Assembly (NCBI GenBank): GCA_024640445.1
Contig: JAHEEZ010000088.1
Location: 1 to 13,047, forward strand
DNA length: 13,047 nucleotides
Direction of reading: 5' to 3'
DNA from: Acidobacteriota bacterium
GTDB lineage: Bacteria > Acidobacteriota > Blastocatellia > Pyrinomonadales > Pyrinomonadaceae
Positions 1-5,737 of the stretch are shown in pieces (positions within the stretch are counted from its first letter, which is position 1; every line of letters starts with the position of its first letter). The position numbers were made by a program, and so were the translations under genes. The notes beneath the pieces are model-generated. The model did not search any database and was not told the origin of the DNA. It saw only the letters and a list, made by a program, of their open reading frames with translations.

Positions 1-473
1 TCCTCGAATTTCGGAATTTAACCGGTGCCCAAAAAGTGGATATTTCAGTGAACTACTCTATCGAGGGCGTCAAAGGAACCCTCTCCGGGATAGTTGAAGA
101 TGATCAGGATCTAACTGACACGCAAAAGAGCGAGCTGGCTCCATCCGTGTCGGAAGCGTCTGGACGAATTGAAAATCTTGCGAGGGAGTTTTTCGCTGAT
201 GAGGCCGCGATTGCCAAGATTTCCGAGCTGGCTATCTTCAAAGTTTACGACGAGAACTTTTCAGATGCGGAACTGCGCGAAATGATCTTGTTCTTCAGGA
301 CTCCGACAGGCAAGAAGGCTGCGGCCTTTCTGCCTAACGTAACAAGTCAGGTTGAGAAACTGGTTCAGCAGGATATCGTCGCAAAGCTTAAGGAGTTGAT
401 CGAACCGCAGTATCAGATCGAAACCGAGAAACTGGAAAAGAAGGTAAAGGAGACGAAAGCCGCGAGGCCTTAG
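1..473 (+). CDS. DUF2059-type protein, 5' truncated by the window edge
   Basis: The reading frame is open from the left edge and ends at TAG 471-473, so the N-terminus is missing. A GTG at 36 is in frame, but the codons before it (LEFRNLTGAQKV) look like genuine protein of this family, so the start lies outside the window. The core has the DUF2059 pattern: an acidic helix, then VYDENFSDAELREMILFFRT with P-TGKKA and P just after it, matching the family's 'Y-x-x-x-FS-x-x-E-L-x-x-x-x-x-F-Y-x-x-P-x-G' signature. The C-terminal 30 residues are charged and probably coiled. Family members are usually small exported or periplasmic proteins of unknown role; any signal peptide would lie upstream of the window. 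The gene converges on the toxin gene ending at 522, with 48 bases between them. The family call is fairly safe; the function is unknown. Confidence 0.75.
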   Translation, partial: LEFRNLTGAQKVDISVNYSIEGVKGTLSGIVEDDQDLTDTQKSELAPSVSEASGRIENLAREFFADEAAIAKISELAIFKVYDENFSDAELREMILFFRTPTGKKAAAFLPNVTSQVEKLVQQDIVAKLKELIEPQYQIETEKLEKKVKETKAARP

Positions 474-521
474 CGTGGATTATGGCCTAAGGAAATGGAC
501 CGATTTCGTCAACGTCGGCGC

Positions 522-902
522 TTACGTCGGAGATGAATTCGCCCTGAACCATTCAGCCAGCGTCTTCTCACCGACCGTTCCGGCGGCTACGCCCTCAAAC
601 ACTATCACCGCCTCTTCTTCTGTGGCAGCCAGTTCCGCTCCGTTCATTCTTAAAAATGTGTAGGCACAAACCAATCCAACCCGCTTGTTTCCATCAATGA
701 AAGGGTGGTTCTTGATGATCCCGAATGCGTACCCCGCGGCCAGGTCATAAAGATCAGCACTTCCGTAAATTTGTTGGTTTCTGGGTCTGGCAAGTGCTGA
801 TTCCAGCAGACCGCGATCACGCAGTCCCGCCTTCCCGCCGAACTCGCGTATCAGCTCAGAGTGAATCAAGAGGATCACGGAAAGGGGGACGAATCGTATC
901 AC
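522..902 (-). CDS. doc: Doc-family (death-on-curing, Fic fold) toxin
   Basis: The 126-residue protein is full length for Doc and carries the diagnostic motif HPFIDGNKR at residues 66-74. The Doc subgroup has GNK where AMP-transferring Fic proteins have GNG. In phage P1, Doc is a kinase that phosphorylates elongation factor EF-Tu and stops translation; the conserved His, Asp, Asn, Lys and Arg visible here predict the same chemistry. The N-terminal residues (IRFVPLSVILLIHSELI, then LRDRGLLESALARP) also match the family. The start is GTG at 902-900, which overlaps the TGA of the antitoxin gene (GTGA, 899-902), so translation is probably coupled and the antitoxin is made first. It is the second gene of a minus-strand operon driven from about 1140-1175. 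No truncation or missing catalytic residue is seen, so it should be active. Confidence 0.93.
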   Translation of the reverse strand: MIRFVPLSVILLIHSELIREFGGKAGLRDRGLLESALARPRNQQIYGSADLYDLAAGYAFGIIKNHPFIDGNKRVGLVCAYTFLRMNGAELAATEEEAVIVFEGVAAGTVGEKTLAEWFRANSSPT

Positions 903-1123
903 TTTGCCAGTTCCTTCAGCGCATTGCGGTATTTCTTCATCCCGGTGCGCGCCGCTTGCAGCGCATCTTCGAAATCCGGATCGTAAGGCGTGATCCTTAT
1001 CCCCTCGGCGTCAACGCTGACTATGACCTCATCGCCTTCTGTAAGATGGTGGCTGTTCAGGGTTTCTGCGGGAAGTATCGCGCCCAAAGAATTACCGATC
1101 TTTCGTATTTTGACCTTTACCAT
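899..1123 (-). CDS. AbrB/MazE-fold antitoxin, partner of Doc
   Basis: This 74-residue protein begins VKVKIRKIGNSLGAILPAE, the typical swapped-hairpin AbrB/MazE/SpoVT DNA-binding domain (about residues 1-47). A short tail follows (DFEDALQAARTGMKKYRNAL) that is expected to bind and neutralise the toxin. The architecture fits the known 'doc partner' addiction-module antidote family (TIGR02609) rather than Phd, the classical partner of P1 Doc. A strong ribosome site, GGAGG, lies 5 bases before the ATG. The stop codon overlaps the toxin's GTG start. The protein probably represses its own operon through the dyad at 1136-1155, which covers the -10 box. Identification as the antitoxin rests on fold, position and size. 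Confidence 0.9.
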   Translation of the reverse strand: MVKVKIRKIGNSLGAILPAETLNSHHLTEGDEVIVSVDAEGIRITPYDPDFEDALQAARTGMKKYRNALKELAK

Positions 1124-1135
1124 TCAGACCTCCAT

Positions 1136-1175
1136 GTTATTACTGACGTTATAACACCTAAGGAGATGATGTAAA
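1136..1175 (-). promoter_or_regulatory. Promoter and dyad operator candidate of the Doc operon
   Basis: Read on the minus strand, TTTACA (1175-1170) and TATAAC (1153-1148) are separated by 16 bases, a good sigma-70 type promoter. Transcription would start near 1141, just upstream of the antitoxin's GGAGG site. The -10 box lies inside an interrupted dyad on the plus strand: GTTATTAC (1136-1143), spacer TGAC, then GTTATAAC (1148-1155). The right arm is itself a perfect palindrome and differs from the left arm at one position. Placement over the -10 box suits autorepression by the AbrB-type antitoxin. The sequence is seen; the function is inferred. Confidence 0.5.
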
Positions 1176-1207
1176 GGCGATTTCGCGATAGTTTGCAGCG
1201 GGAAGAT

Positions 1208-1216
1208 TGTTATAAT
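1208..1216 (+). promoter_or_regulatory. Extended -10 promoter candidate
   Basis: TG (1208-1209), one base, then a perfect TATAAT (1211-1216) forms an extended -10 element. No convincing -35 box is seen at 17 bases, which is tolerated by extended -10 promoters. It points toward the secreted-protein gene at 1341 and would leave an untranslated leader of about 115 bases. It diverges from the toxin-antitoxin promoter 35 bases to the left. Confidence 0.4.
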
Positions 1217-1340
1217 GCGAGCCAGATGACTTAGCGTTTGATCTTGTCGCCGATCATCACTCCCTCATTCGGCGGGCTTTTCACAGGTAGCCTATTTCTG
1301 CGGGAACTCTTGATAGTGATTCGGATGTGCGGGAGCGGGT

Positions 1341-2084
1341 ATGAAGCGAAACAGGATCGTTGGATTACTTTTCTTTTCAGGTTTATTGGCAGCTTCTGCC
1401 GCTGCTCAGCTTTCCGCGGAAGACCGGGCGGCAGTCGATTCATATAAGTCGGTCGTAAAGAAAGCCCAAACGGGAAAGGCGGCGAGGCGCGTCGAAGCGG
1501 CATTTGAAGCCATTACCACTCTCCGGGATGCTCTTACCCGGGAGGTGGCTGACGGCGGCACATTGCTGGAGTCTCTGCCGGATGCAGATTATCAGCGCCT
1601 GGAAAAAGAACTGAAGGGAGTCTTGATCAACCGCGAAGAGATCATCCTTGTGAGACCTGACAATGACTTCTGGATCAAACTCGCGGCGACGAAAGGCTAC
1701 GACGCGGACAAGGCGTTCTTCGCAGCGTTCTACAAGACATATCCCGACGATGTTTGGCCCGTGTACAACGAGCAGCAGACCGACGTAACCGGCTGTACCC
1801 GTTTCGGAAGCCTCAGTCTAGTAAGCACATACCGTTTGTGGACAAAATTCAAGGTAAAGTTTGGGTCCCGCTATGGGTCAGCGGTCAAGGTCGAGGTCGA
1901 TGCTGTTCTGGAAGAGCTAACCCAGTCCACCTGCGCCTGCGGCACCAAGGCCCAGTTCAAGCGCGAACTCGAGGAATTCAATCGTGCGTTTCCGAAATCG
2001 CCAGTCAGAAGCAAGATCGACAAACGTCTGCGGGATCTGCGATTGGGTCGGTCAGAAGTACGTGCAAGCTGCCAATCAGGGTAA
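1341..2084 (+). CDS. Secreted protein of unknown function with four cysteines
   Basis: The 247-residue product starts with a clear Sec signal peptide: MKRNR, a hydrophobic core (about residues 6-20) and an AAA cleavage region near residue 22. The start is supported by the signal peptide and a GGGAGCGGG purine stretch just before the ATG. The mature part is helical and charged, with no domain I recognise. It has four cysteines (C152, C198, C200, C244); C198 and C200 form a CAC pair followed by G, so one or two disulfides or a metal site are possible outside the cytoplasm. The central block around residues 105-145 is rich in Trp, Tyr and Phe (FWIKLAATKGYDADKAFFAAF). It is separated from the following amidase gene by 71 bases and may be co-transcribed with it. 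Protein-coding status is well supported; function is unknown. Confidence 0.75.
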   Translation: MKRNRIVGLLFFSGLLAASAAAQLSAEDRAAVDSYKSVVKKAQTGKAARRVEAAFEAITTLRDALTREVADGGTLLESLPDADYQRLEKELKGVLINREEIILVRPDNDFWIKLAATKGYDADKAFFAAFYKTYPDDVWPVYNEQQTDVTGCTRFGSLSLVSTYRLWTKFKVKFGSRYGSAVKVEVDAVLEELTQSTCACGTKAQFKRELEEFNRAFPKSPVRSKIDKRLRDLRLGRSEVRASCQSG

Positions 2085-2155
2085 GCGGATCCCGGTTAAA
2101 AGGGGGTGCGTTCCGGTTAACTGCCTGGGATAGAACGGAACAGATCAAGTTGATT

Positions 2156-3721
2156 ATGAAGAACGACAAACAAGATCGAAGGGAGTTCTTGAAAACCGGC
2201 CTCGCGGGCATTACCGCCGCCGCAGTTTTGGCTAAGGGTGTTTCCGGGAAAGACGTGTACCTCGACGAGATATATAGCGAACTGGAAGAGATCACGATCG
2301 CCGAGCTCCAGGCGAAGATGCGCTCTGGCGAGCTGACGTCCCGAAAGATCACCGAGATGTATATCGCGAGGATCAAGGCGCTCGATCCGAAACTCAACTC
2401 GGTGCTCGAGATAAACCCGGACGCGCTCGCGATCGCGGACAAGATGGACAAGGAGAGGAAGAAAGGCAAGGTCCGTTCACCGCTTCACGGCATTCCGGTG
2501 TTGATCAAGGACAACATCGACACCGCAGACAGGATGAAGACCACCGCCGGATCGCTGGCGCTTGTAGATGCGCCGATTCCCAAACGCGACGCGTTCATTG
2601 TGAAGCGGATGCGCGAAGCGGGTGCGGTTCTCCTGGGCAAGACCAATCTTTCAGAGTGGGCGAACTTCCGCTCGACAAAATCGATCAGCGGATGGTCTGG
2701 CCGCGGAGGCCAGTGCAACAATCCGTATTTTCTGGACCAGAATCCCTGCGGATCGTCTGCCGGAACAGGCGTTGCGATCTCGGCGAACCTGGCCGCGGTC
2801 GGAATCGGGACTGAGACGAATGGCTCGATCATCTGCCCTTCGGTTCGCAATGGCGTTGTCGGCATCAAGCCTACGCTAGGACTTGTTTCCAGAAGCGGCA
2901 TCATCCCGATCGCGCATACGCAGGATACCGCGGGACCGATGGCGCGCACCGTGGCAGATGCCGCCGCGTTCCTCAGCGTGATCGCGGGAAGCGACAAACG
3001 TGATGCAATAACGAAACAGGTAAAGCGGGAAGACTATTCAAAATACCTGGACGCCGACGGCTTGAAGGGCGCCAGGCTAGGGGTTCTTCGTAGTCTCGTG
3101 GGAAGAAGCGAGGAAGCGAAGAAGATAATGGACTCGCATTTCGAAGCGCTCGAAAAGGCGGGAGCCGTCATTGTCGATGTCGAGATCGACCGTCCGGAGA
3201 CCTATTCAAAAGATACTCTCGACGTTCTGCTATATGAGTTCAAGACCGATCTGAACAAGTATCTGCAGGAGCGCGGATCCAAATACAAGACACTAGCCGA
3301 CCTGATCAGATTCAATGACGAACACAAGGATAGGGAGATGCCGCTCTTCGGCCAGGAACTGTTCGAACAATCTGAGGCAAAGGGCGAGCTGACGGACAAG
3401 GAATATCTGGACGCGCTTGCGAGGATCAAAAAGGCGGCACGCGGGGACGGGATCGACAAGATCATAAACGGCGAAAAGCTCGACGCGATATTTTCTCCTA
3501 CCACCGGTCGCGCGTGGGGATTCGCGGCGGTCGCGGGCTATCCGAGCATCACCGTCCCTGCGGGATTCGTAGAAGGAATGCCCGCGGGCGTCCTTTTCAT
3601 AGGTCAGCCGTTCACGGAAGGAAAGCTGATCAAATATGCGTACGCGTTCGAGCAGAAGACGAAGGACCGCCGGAAACCGGAGTTCGTACCGAAGAAACCG
3701 GGGAGCGATCAGTCGTCTTGA
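2156..3721 (+). CDS. Tat-exported amidase-signature family hydrolase
   Basis: The 521-residue protein belongs to the amidase signature family, serine hydrolases that cleave C-N amide bonds. The triad is visible: Lys118 (IPVLIKDNID), the cis-Ser at about 200 (NPCGSSAGTG) and the nucleophile Ser224 (TETNGSIICP). The 24-residue spacing between the serines equals that in peptide amidase and FAAH. The frame is open far upstream (to 1754) but that part overlaps the previous gene. ATG 2156 is chosen because it gives a twin-arginine leader (DRREFLKTG, residues 7-15) and a hydrophobic stretch, implying folded export or lipid-face location. The C-terminal block AVAGYPSITVPAGFVEGMPAG is typical. The stretch between PTTGRAW and AAVAGYP is only two residues, which appears shorter than in relatives I know. 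The substrate cannot be told; a peptide amidase-like enzyme is likely. Confidence 0.9.
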   Translation: MKNDKQDRREFLKTGLAGITAAAVLAKGVSGKDVYLDEIYSELEEITIAELQAKMRSGELTSRKITEMYIARIKALDPKLNSVLEINPDALAIADKMDKERKKGKVRSPLHGIPVLIKDNIDTADRMKTTAGSLALVDAPIPKRDAFIVKRMREAGAVLLGKTNLSEWANFRSTKSISGWSGRGGQCNNPYFLDQNPCGSSAGTGVAISANLAAVGIGTETNGSIICPSVRNGVVGIKPTLGLVSRSGIIPIAHTQDTAGPMARTVADAAAFLSVIAGSDKRDAITKQVKREDYSKYLDADGLKGARLGVLRSLVGRSEEAKKIMDSHFEALEKAGAVIVDVEIDRPETYSKDTLDVLLYEFKTDLNKYLQERGSKYKTLADLIRFNDEHKDREMPLFGQELFEQSEAKGELTDKEYLDALARIKKAARGDGIDKIINGEKLDAIFSPTTGRAWGFAAVAGYPSITVPAGFVEGMPAGVLFIGQPFTEGKLIKYAYAFEQKTKDRRKPEFVPKKPGSDQSS

Positions 3722-3802
3722 TGAATCGCAGGCATTTGAGAGGAAGGTGAGACTACTTTTTTTCGAAACCACAACTTAAGTCGTAACAACCCACCAAGAA
3801 CC

Positions 3803-3844
3803 TTTTTGTAGCATGATATCCGTGATACAGTGATGCCGTGATAC
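3803..3844 (+). promoter_or_regulatory. Direct repeats and possible promoter at the higB start
   Basis: The nonamer CCGTGATAC occurs twice exactly 16 bases apart (3820-3828 and 3836-3844); the second copy contains the GTG start codon of higB. TATC-CGT-GATA and CCGT-GAT-ACGG mini-dyads are centred in the two copies. A weak promoter, TTTTTG (3803-3808), 17 bases, TACAGT (3826-3831), would start transcription at or next to the GTG. Such repeats are what a HigA dimer would bind for autorepression. Repeats are seen; their role is inferred. Confidence 0.4.
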
Positions 3845-4131
3845 GGTCGTTTGCAGACACTGCCACTGAGGACATTTTCAACGGACGGAACACGAGATTG
3901 GCGCGAAGCGCATGTCCGCGCAATTTGTGGGCGATCGCCGCCCGGAAACTTGACCAAATAGATTCGTCGGAAGAACTTCTGGACCTGAGGATACCTCCAG
4001 GTAACAGACTTGAATTGCTTTCGGGGACTCTGAAAGATCAGTACAGTATCCGTATCAATGATCAATATCGGATATGTCTTGTATGGACTGATAGCGGACC
4101 CGATCAAGTAAAGATCGTTGATTATCATTAG
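3838..4131 (+). CDS. higB: HigB-type RelE/ParE-superfamily mRNA interferase toxin
   Basis: This 97-residue protein matches the HigB 'plasmid maintenance killer' family along its whole length: MIRSFAD at the N-terminus, IFNGRNTR, RKLDQIDSS, LRIPPGNRLE, QYSIRINDQYRICLVW and the terminal VKIVDYH. Such toxins bind the ribosome and cut mRNA during translation. The start is GTG 3838; an in-frame TGA at 3823 excludes an earlier start, and the product lines up with the family's first residue. No Shine-Dalgarno sequence is evident, so translation may be weak or leaderless, which would help keep the toxin low. The antitoxin gene follows after 8 bases. The toxin-first order is typical of higBA. Confidence 0.93.
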   Translation: MIRSFADTATEDIFNGRNTRLARSACPRNLWAIAARKLDQIDSSEELLDLRIPPGNRLELLSGTLKDQYSIRINDQYRICLVWTDSGPDQVKIVDYH

Positions 4132-4139
4132 GAGAAATT

Positions 4140-4445
4140 ATGGTTAGAATTCCTTCAGACCGCTCGCCAACTCACCCGGGCGAGATGCTTTTTTCCGAGT
4201 TCCTGGCTCCGATGGGGATAACACAGCGTGAACTTGCGGATGGGATTCACGTGCCATATCAGCGAATTAACGAGTTGATCAATGGCAAGCGCGGGATTAC
4301 ACCGGCAACGGCTTTGAGATTAGCGAAGTTCTTTGGCAATACTGCGGGATTCTGGATGAACCTTCAGCTCCGATGCGACCTGTTCAACGCGGAAAAGAAT
4401 GAAGCAGAAGCCCTTGCGGCTATCGAGGAGTTTCAGACGGCGTAG
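4140..4445 (+). CDS. higA: HigA-type antitoxin, XRE helix-turn-helix protein
   Basis: The 101-residue protein is a HigA 'addiction module antidote'. It opens with the family hallmark HPGEMLFSEFLAPMGI (from residue 12), followed by an XRE-type helix-turn-helix, roughly residues 27-66 (TQRELADGIHVPYQRINELI, then NGKRGITPATALRLAKFF), and the family ending GFWMNLQLRCDLF. It neutralises HigB and is expected to repress the operon by binding the repeats around 3820-3844. The ribosome site AGGAG (4130-4134) overlaps the higB stop codon and sits 5 bases from the ATG. It is far better than anything in front of higB, so more antitoxin than toxin should be made from the shared message. Confidence 0.94.
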   Translation: MVRIPSDRSPTHPGEMLFSEFLAPMGITQRELADGIHVPYQRINELINGKRGITPATALRLAKFFGNTAGFWMNLQLRCDLFNAEKNEAEALAAIEEFQTA

Positions 4446-4481
4446 GCTGGAAACTCGCGCTTTTATGGGTCGCTGAACTTG

Positions 4482-4516
4482 CCCGGTTAGATTTCGTAGG
4501 AGTGTTGTAAACCGGG
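4482..4516 (+). promoter_or_regulatory. Inverted repeat touching the next gene's ribosome site
   Basis: CCCGGTT (4482-4488) pairs perfectly with AACCGGG (4510-4516) across a 21-base loop. The GGG of the right arm is the first part of the GGGAGAA ribosome site of the zinc-ribbon gene at 4528, so the stem could hide that site. No T-run follows, which argues against a terminator. Confidence 0.35.
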
Positions 4517-4527
4517 AGAAATAAGAC

Positions 4528-5058
4528 ATGTTCTGTCCAAACTGCGGAAGAGACAATTCGAACGAGCTTAAGTTTTGTGCTTCGTGCGGGACGAATCTTG
4601 ACGCTGTGTCGCGCGCGCTTACGGGGCGCGATGAAGATGTCGTTACGCGCCTCGATGCAGGCCTCGACCAATTCATATCCCGCTATACCGAGCACATCTT
4701 CACAGAGCCGGCGCCGCTTTCGGGTGACCGCAGCGTTGTCCGCTCCTGGCGCCTCCTTGGACAGGCCTTCGTCACGTCGATGATCGATCTGTTCATGTTT
4801 ATCATAATGTGGAACATTCTGCCTTGCAGATTCCTTCTTCTGCTGATCACAAGCCCGATCAGGATGATGGCTGAAAAGAACCGTAAACTCGCGGCGGGGG
4901 ACCTACGATCCCTTGAATACGAAGTGCCTGTTTTCGACAAGCCAAAGCAGGGATTTCTTCAGCGAGGGGTTCCGAGTGTGACGGAAGAGACAACTACGAA
5001 TCTCTCCTCAAAGACCGTCGGGAGGGGAAAGGTGCCGATCACGGACAAGCTTGAGTAG
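4528..5058 (+). CDS. Zinc-ribbon membrane-anchored protein
   Basis: The 176-residue protein begins with a compact zinc ribbon: CPNCG (Cys3, Cys6) and CASCG (Cys17, Cys20), of the kind found at the N-terminus of many bacterial membrane proteins. A polar linker with acidic residues follows. Then comes one hydrophobic region, about residues 78-110 (FVTSMIDLFMFIIMWNILP, then RFLLLLI), long enough for one long or two short membrane spans. The C-terminal 65 residues are cytoplasmic-like and polar, ending with VTEETTTNLSS. A GGGAGAA ribosome site lies 8 bases before the ATG. The ribbon is probably structural or used for protein contacts. No enzyme motif is present and the role is unknown. It is not part of the higBA operon in any obvious way. 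Confidence 0.8.
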   Translation: MFCPNCGRDNSNELKFCASCGTNLDAVSRALTGRDEDVVTRLDAGLDQFISRYTEHIFTEPAPLSGDRSVVRSWRLLGQAFVTSMIDLFMFIIMWNILPCRFLLLLITSPIRMMAEKNRKLAAGDLRSLEYEVPVFDKPKQGFLQRGVPSVTEETTTNLSSKTVGRGKVPITDKLE

Positions 5059-5082
5059 TGATTGGGGAATCACGACAGAATC

Positions 5083-5164
5083 TCCCATCCGTGAACAGGC
5101 GGGCTGAACGATTCACCTGGCCATCAATGACTCCCACCCGTTCACGGGTGGGCTAAACAGTTCA
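5083..5164 (+). repeat. Two tandem copies of a hairpin repeat (family 1)
   Basis: Two 33-base units, 5083-5115 and 5132-5164, lie exactly 49 bases apart and match at 25 of 33 positions by eye. Both run TCCCA-YCCGT, a variable loop, then GGYGGGCT-R-AAC and end TTCA. The second has a perfect 8-bp stem, CCCACCCG (5133-5140) with CGGGTGGG (5145-5152), around TTCA; the stem of the first is imperfect. Related units lie inverted at 9847-9920. No T-run follows, so this looks like a dispersed palindromic repeat rather than a plain terminator. Confidence 0.7.
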
Positions 5165-5183
5165 TAGTTCAAAGCTCACACCA

Positions 5184-5642
5184 ATGGAAATTCGCATAGA
5201 CGATCTTGAAGGTCCAGAGATAATCGCCCTCCTCGAAGAACACCTCCGGCGGATGCAGGCAACCTCGCCGCCCGAAAGCTGCCATGCGCTGGATCTTTCG
5301 GGTCTCAAGAAACCTGAGGTCACTTTCTGGACAGTTTGGCAAGGACCGGAGCTTGCCGGATGCGGAGCGATCAAAGAGATCGACCCGACTCATGCCGAGA
5401 TCAAATCGATGCGGACCGCCGACGAGTTTCTGCGGCGCGGAGTGGCGTCGCTTCTGCTCGATCATATCTTCGAAATGGCGCGTGAGCGCGGATACCGCCG
5501 CCTTAGTCTCGAGACCGGATCGATGAAAGAGTTCGACGCTTCGCGGGCCCTCTACAGAAAGTTCGGATTTGCCGAATGCGAACCGTTCGAAGATTACGTC
5601 GAAGATCCGAACAGCGTCTTCATGACCAAAATGGTGGATTGA
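5184..5642 (+). CDS. GNAT-family N-acetyltransferase
   Basis: The 152-residue protein has the GNAT fold's landmarks: a central strand AEIKSMRTAD (residues 71-80) leading into the acetyl-CoA pyrophosphate loop RRGVAS (84-89, the R/Q-x-x-G-x-A motif A). After this come helix LLLDHIFEMARERGY and the motif B region LSLETGS, with ALYRKFGF (122-129). The sequence resembles the small YsnE/YjaB-like group, with SPPES-x-HALDLSGL near the N-terminus and the EIDPTHAEIKSMRT block. It would transfer acetyl from acetyl-CoA to an unidentified amine. The start at ATG 5184 gives the usual N-terminus (MEIRIDDLEGPEI), although no clear Shine-Dalgarno sequence precedes it; the message leader holds the hairpin repeats. 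It stands alone. Confidence 0.88.
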   Translation: MEIRIDDLEGPEIIALLEEHLRRMQATSPPESCHALDLSGLKKPEVTFWTVWQGPELAGCGAIKEIDPTHAEIKSMRTADEFLRRGVASLLLDHIFEMARERGYRRLSLETGSMKEFDASRALYRKFGFAECEPFEDYVEDPNSVFMTKMVD

Positions 5643-5669
5643 CGCCCCCACGCCTTTGTCGTACTGTAA

Positions 5670-5684
5670 GCCGAATCTTTCGGC
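5670..5684 (+). terminator. Weak hairpin after the acetyltransferase gene
   Basis: GCCGAA (5670-5675) and TTCGGC (5679-5684) form a 6-bp stem with a TCT loop, 28 bases after the acetyltransferase stop. Only a short GTTTGC follows, so termination, if any, would be weak. Confidence 0.3.
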
Positions 5685-5737
5685 GTTTGCACTTTGACGC
5701 TTCCCTGCGGTCATCCCATTTCCGGAGAGAACAATTT

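Noticed and set aside
468..492. CCTTAG / CTAAGG inverted repeat between the convergent DUF2059 and doc genes as a bidirectional terminator
   Set aside because: The stem is only 6 bp with a 13-base loop and no T-run on either strand; too weak to annotate.
725..1174. 149-codon plus-strand frame
   Set aside because: It is antisense to the Doc operon, has an Arg/His-rich composition and no domain, so it is a shadow of the real genes.
1231..1503. Minus-strand frame ending in GVMIGDKIKR, slightly CsrA-like in look
   Set aside because: It overlaps the signal-peptide end of the gene at 1341, lacks the rest of the CsrA sequence and has no ribosome site; judged chance.
1754..2155. Upstream extension of the amidase frame by 134 codons
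   Set aside because: It overlaps the secreted-protein gene in another frame and would bury the twin-arginine leader; ATG 2156 is the better start.
3757..3763. T-run after the amidase gene as a terminator
   Set aside because: I see no stem of useful length directly before it.
5083..5164. Short spaced repeats as a CRISPR array
   Set aside because: There are only two imperfect palindromic units, no conserved spacers and no cas genes.
5576..5737. Upstream extension of the permease frame
   Set aside because: It overlaps the acetyltransferase gene, is Arg-rich and lacks a ribosome site, whereas ATG 5738 has GGAGAGA in front.
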